Below, piece after piece: positions 4,030-6,293 of a DNA stretch of 6,293 nt. Position 1 is the first letter of the stretch; every line of letters starts with the position of its first letter. The DNA is taken from positions 2,988-9,280 of the forward strand of contig MHGR01000112.1 of NCBI GenBank assembly GCA_001805655.1. The letters are read 5' to 3'. The notes beneath the pieces were generated by a model. That model had not been told where the DNA came from and ran no database searches. It worked only from the letters and a program-made list of their open reading frames with translations. The translations under genes were made by a program, and so were the position numbers. The stretch comes from Omnitrophica WOR_2 bacterium RIFCSPHIGHO2_02_FULL_52_10. GTDB taxonomy: Bacteria > Omnitrophota > Gorgyraeia > Zapsychrales > Zapsychraceae.

Positions 4030-4039
4030 ATTAAAAAAT

Positions 4040-4067
4040 TTGCCATATAAAAAAAATATGGTATACT
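4040..4067 (+). promoter_or_regulatory. Sigma-70-type promoter of rpoN with an overlapping palindrome
   Basis: TTGCCA (-35, 4040-4045), a 16-bp spacer and TATACT (-10, 4062-4067) with an extended TGG just before it. The start point would be near 4074, leaving a leader of about 95 nt. CCATAT (4043-4048) and ATATGG (4056-4061) form a perfect inverted repeat around seven A residues, exactly between the two boxes, so a bound repressor would block polymerase. The A-tract could also bend DNA. Confidence 0.7.
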
Positions 4068-4168
4068 TCTTGCATATGTGAGGGGTTAAAGCCTTCTTAT
4101 CCAGTAAAAACGACTGCTACCTTTGTTGCCATTGAATATTCGATTGAGGATTTTTAAGGAATTTTGGA

Positions 4169-5536
4169 ATGAAAATTAATACCTCCCTCCAGCAAAGCCA
4201 AAAACAACTTTTTGCCCCAGCGATGCAGCAATCGATCGAAATGCTTCTCTTGCCCCTTGTGGAATTGAACATGTCGATCGACCAGGAGCTTCAGAATAAC
4301 CCGCTTCTGGAAATCGACGAGGAGAAGTTGAAATCGTCCCAGGAACATCAAAAAGACGAGCTGGCCGCGCTGCTAGCGTATTCCCGTCACGGCCGGCATT
4401 TTTCACCGCGCGAACATTCCGCCGATGACGAAATTTTGGAAGATAAGCCCATAAAAATGGAAGTGACCCTGGAGGAGCAGCTCCTGCAGCAATTGCGGAT
4501 GGAGCTCTCCGACCCCCTGGAGATCAAGATAGGGGAGTTCATCATCGGGAGCCTGGACGAAGACGGCTACCTTAAGGTGACCTGCGAGGAAATCGCCCAG
4601 GCCGCCGGAACGGATGACCTTGTCCGGGTTGAATACATATTGAAGATTATCCAAAATTTAGAGCCTGCCGGGATCGCCTCCCGCAGCCTCAAGGAGTGCC
4701 TCCTGTCCCAGGTCAAAGCGCGCTGCAACGGCAACAGCGGCCTCATCAGGAAAATCATCGAAGGACATCTGGATGCATTGGGCCGCAAAAAATACCAGGA
4801 CATCGCGCGAAATTCCGGCGCCTCCCTGGACGCCGTTAAAGAGGCGGCCAAGGCCATCGCGGCATTTGAACCCAAACCGGCGCGCAATTACCGGCCCATC
4901 AAGGCCAGCCTGTACATCAAACCGGATATGTTCATCACCAAGGACGATGAAGGCGACTTTCATATCCTGATCAACAATGACGGTGTCCCGCCCCTGCGGG
5001 TCAACGCGCACTACCAGAAAATGCTGCTGAAGGAAAATTTAAACCGCGAGGAAAAAAATTTTATCCGCGAGAAACTGAAGAACGCCCTCTACTTCATGAA
5101 AAGCATAGAGCAGCGCGGGCGGACCATCGAGAGGATAACGCAGTATATTTTGGAAAAACAAAGAGAATTTTTCGAGAAAGGGCACATGTTTCTGGCCCCC
5201 ATGAGCCTGAAGGATATTGCCCAGTCCATTGAGCGCAACGAATCGACCATCAGCCGCGCGATCGCCAATAAATATGTGGATACGCCGCAAGGGCTCTATC
5301 CGCTTAAATTTTTCTTCTCACAGGGGGTGAGCGAAACCGAAAATGGCGCGGTGGCTTCAAGAAGCATTAAAGAGGAGATCAAGGAATTGGTCGATGCCGA
5401 AAACAAGTCCGAGCCGCTTTCGGACCAAACGATCCAGGAATATTTCAAGCACAAAGACATCTGCATTTCCCGCCGCACCGTCAGCAAATACCGCCAGAAT
5501 CTACGCATCCTCCCGTCATATTTGAGAAAGAATTAA
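4169..5536 (+). CDS. rpoN: RNA polymerase sigma-54 factor RpoN
   Basis: This complete 455-residue sigma-54 directs RNA polymerase to -24/-12 promoters and needs ATP-driven enhancer-binding proteins to open DNA. Region I (1-50) carries the glutamine- and leucine-rich activator-interacting sequence QQSIEMLLLPLVELNMSIDQ and ends NNPLLEI. A short acidic linker follows (about 51-95). The core-binding domain starts near 98 and includes GSLDEDGYL (127-135) and NLEPAGIASRSLKECLLSQ (163-181). The helix-turn-helix that reads the -12 region is at about 345-368 (MSLKDIAQSIERNESTISRA). The RpoN box, which reads the -24 element, is SRRTVSKYR at 434-442, close to the canonical ARRTVAKYR. Length is within the usual range. 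AAGGA at 4156-4160 sits 8 nt before the ATG. It is monocistronic or last in its unit. The usual partners (lptB upstream, hpf downstream) are absent. Its divergent neighbour has a consensus sigma-54 promoter. Confidence 0.98.
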   Translation: MKINTSLQQSQKQLFAPAMQQSIEMLLLPLVELNMSIDQELQNNPLLEIDEEKLKSSQEHQKDELAALLAYSRHGRHFSPREHSADDEILEDKPIKMEVTLEEQLLQQLRMELSDPLEIKIGEFIIGSLDEDGYLKVTCEEIAQAAGTDDLVRVEYILKIIQNLEPAGIASRSLKECLLSQVKARCNGNSGLIRKIIEGHLDALGRKKYQDIARNSGASLDAVKEAAKAIAAFEPKPARNYRPIKASLYIKPDMFITKDDEGDFHILINNDGVPPLRVNAHYQKMLLKENLNREEKNFIREKLKNALYFMKSIEQRGRTIERITQYILEKQREFFEKGHMFLAPMSLKDIAQSIERNESTISRAIANKYVDTPQGLYPLKFFFSQGVSETENGAVASRSIKEEIKELVDAENKSEPLSDQTIQEYFKHKDICISRRTVSKYRQNLRILPSYLRKN

Positions 5537-5542
5537 TCGATT

Positions 5543-5566
5543 TTCTATATTCTATCTTCTATTTTC
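5543..5566. repeat. Short heptamer tandem repeat between convergent genes
   Basis: TTCTATA, TTCTATC and TTCTATT stand in tandem (5543-5563), followed by a partial copy. It fills most of the 37-bp gap between the rpoN stop and the convergent cupin stop. No GC-rich hairpin is present, so no intrinsic terminator is seen for either gene. Confidence 0.55.
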
Positions 5567-5573
5567 GAATCTT

Positions 5574-5933
5574 TCAGGAACTCTTACGGTCATAATCATC
5601 CTGAATACGGATGATGTCCTCCTCCGACAGTTTATCCCCGCAGGCGACTTCAATAAAGACAAGCTTGTCATGCCCGATATTGCCGATGCGGTGGACCGCG
5701 CCTAAGGGGACATCGACCACGGACCCCGGCCCCACCTCGGTTTCCTGGCCGTCGATGACCACCAGGCCCTTGCCGATCACAATATTCCATTTTTCCGAAC
5801 GGTACTTGTGCTTTTGCAGGCTCAGCCGGGCGCCGGGTTTCACCTCAACGCGCTTGACCCATACCCCCGCTTCCTGAAAAAGCTTGATGTAATTACCCCA
5901 CGGTCGTTCCGAAATATTAATGGTGATATCCAT
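5574..5933 (-). CDS. Stand-alone cupin, type II mannose-6-phosphate isomerase family
   Basis: This 119-residue single-domain protein matches the C-terminal isomerase part of bifunctional ManC/AlgA enzymes. RPWGNYIKL (10-18) is the usual opening. VKPGARLSLQKHKYRSEKWNIVIGKG (36-61) is cupin motif 1, with the metal-binding His42 and Glu47 region. PLGAVHRIGN (76-85) supplies the second-motif histidine, and LSEEDIIRIQDDYDR (102-116) is the family's ending. Known relatives interconvert fructose-6-phosphate and mannose-6-phosphate, feeding GDP-mannose for polysaccharides, which fits the EPS context. However, canonical motif 1 has HxHRAEH where this protein has HKYRSEK, so two usual histidines (44 and 48) are changed and catalysis is uncertain; a regulatory or sugar-binding cupin is possible. 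ATG at 5933, AAGGGA at 5941-5946 with a 7-nt spacer, TGA stop. Convergent with rpoN. Confidence 0.88.
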   Translation of the reverse strand: MDITINISERPWGNYIKLFQEAGVWVKRVEVKPGARLSLQKHKYRSEKWNIVIGKGLVVIDGQETEVGPGSVVDVPLGAVHRIGNIGHDKLVFIEVACGDKLSEEDIIRIQDDYDRKSS

Positions 5934-5963
5934 ATTTTAATCCCTTGTGATCGTTTTCCTGAG

Positions 5964-5991
5964 AGTATGCCATAGACTATAATAATGTCAA
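5964..5991 (-). promoter_or_regulatory. Sigma-70-type promoter of the cupin gene
   Basis: On the minus strand TTGACA (5991-5986) is followed by a 16-bp spacer and CATACT (5969-5964) with an extended TGG before it. The start point would be near 5957, about 24 nt before the ATG at 5933. The -35 box begins 5 bp after the stop codon of the upstream gene, so the cupin gene is probably transcribed on its own. The extended -10 (TGG then nATACT) resembles that of the rpoN promoter. Confidence 0.65.
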
Positions 5992-5995
5992 GGAT

Positions 5996-6293
5996 TTAGC
6001 TGGCTTGAGAGCCTCCCTCCAAAATTTCCTCCAGCGCGTAAAGCGTCTTTTGCGGAAACCGCTCCAGCGGATAATACTTGGTGATCACGGCTAGCGCCTG
6101 TGGATAGGACTTTAAATTCAAATACCGGATCAGATACCGGACATCTTCCACGTCATAAAATTCTTCCCCGATGCGCATGGCCAGACATTTCATCGCCAGA
6201 AGATATTCCGCCCGCGCCGTCATGACCTTAAGATGGCTCAATTCCAAGAACGTGTCGTATTCGCCTTGGTCGCTGAAAAATCCTTTCACGGCA
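5996..6293 (-). CDS. C-terminal part of a DUF6036-like (nucleotidyltransferase-related) protein, 5' end outside window
   Basis: The frame is open to the right edge. The first possible start inside is a GTG at 6289, but codons before it continue (Ala at 6292-6290) and no ribosome site can be seen, so this is most likely the last about 99 residues of a longer protein. It reads LELSHLKVMTARAEYLLAMKCLAMRIG, then EFYDVEDVRYLIRYLNLKSY, ALAVITKYYPLERFPQKTLY and ALEEILEG. This LLAMK...DVEDVRYL...YYPxxRFPxKT pattern recalls the C-terminal helical part of DUF6036/AbiEii-like nucleotidyltransferase proteins. The N-terminal catalytic GS...D residues would lie outside, so enzyme function cannot be judged. 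It ends 62 bp before the cupin start, with a separate promoter between. The family call is from memory of the pattern. Confidence 0.55.
   Translation of the reverse strand, partial: AVKGFFSDQGEYDTFLELSHLKVMTARAEYLLAMKCLAMRIGEEFYDVEDVRYLIRYLNLKSYPQALAVITKYYPLERFPQKTLYALEEILEGGSQAS

Noticed and set aside
5537..5573. Bidirectional terminator between rpoN and the cupin gene
   Set aside because: The gap is T-rich with heptamer repeats but has no GC-rich stem before a U-run on either strand.

Overview
The window looks like a chromosomal piece of a Gram-negative, environmental, mixed-GC bacterium. It carries an outer-membrane polysaccharide export protein, a Wzz/GumC-type chain-length protein and an ExeA/XrtA-type AAA ATPase, the core of an exopolysaccharide (EPS) locus of the kind tied to exosortase/PEP-CTERM systems. 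It also carries rpoN (sigma-54). My impression, not a proof, is of Candidatus Omnitrophota or another deep-branching group known mostly from metagenomes; nothing in the window settles the taxon.

Layout. On the minus strand, reading from right to left, 3031 to 1 holds a small winged-HTH protein (3031-2846, GTG start), the export protein (2693-1854), the chain-length protein (1784-504) and the ATPase (482-1, cut by the window edge). Short gaps, good Shine-Dalgarno sites and one orientation suggest an operon. About 270 nt upstream of the HTH gene, at 3325-3311 on the minus strand, lies a full-consensus sigma-54 promoter, TGGCACG-N4-TTGC. From 3050 to 4168 there is no confident gene. This 1.1 kb holds the sigma-54 promoter with a structured leader, a possible activator palindrome, a probable decayed transposase fragment, and from 3618 to 4029 an unusual run of about eleven hairpins standing nearly end to end. 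A sigma-70-type promoter (4040-4067) then drives rpoN (4169-5536, plus strand).

Right flank. Convergent to rpoN is a stand-alone cupin of the type II mannose-6-phosphate isomerase family (5933-5574) with its own promoter. Upstream of it is the C-terminal end of a DUF6036-like protein (6293-5996).

How it may fit together (inference). RpoN is made from a housekeeping promoter and, with an unseen enhancer-binding protein, could switch on the divergent EPS operon from the sigma-54 promoter. In the characterised XrtA/PEP-CTERM systems, EPS and PEP-CTERM genes are RpoN-dependent, so the pairing is sensible. The HTH protein may be a local regulator and the cupin may supply mannose-derived precursors. 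The most unusual part is the tandem hairpin array between the two divergent transcription units.
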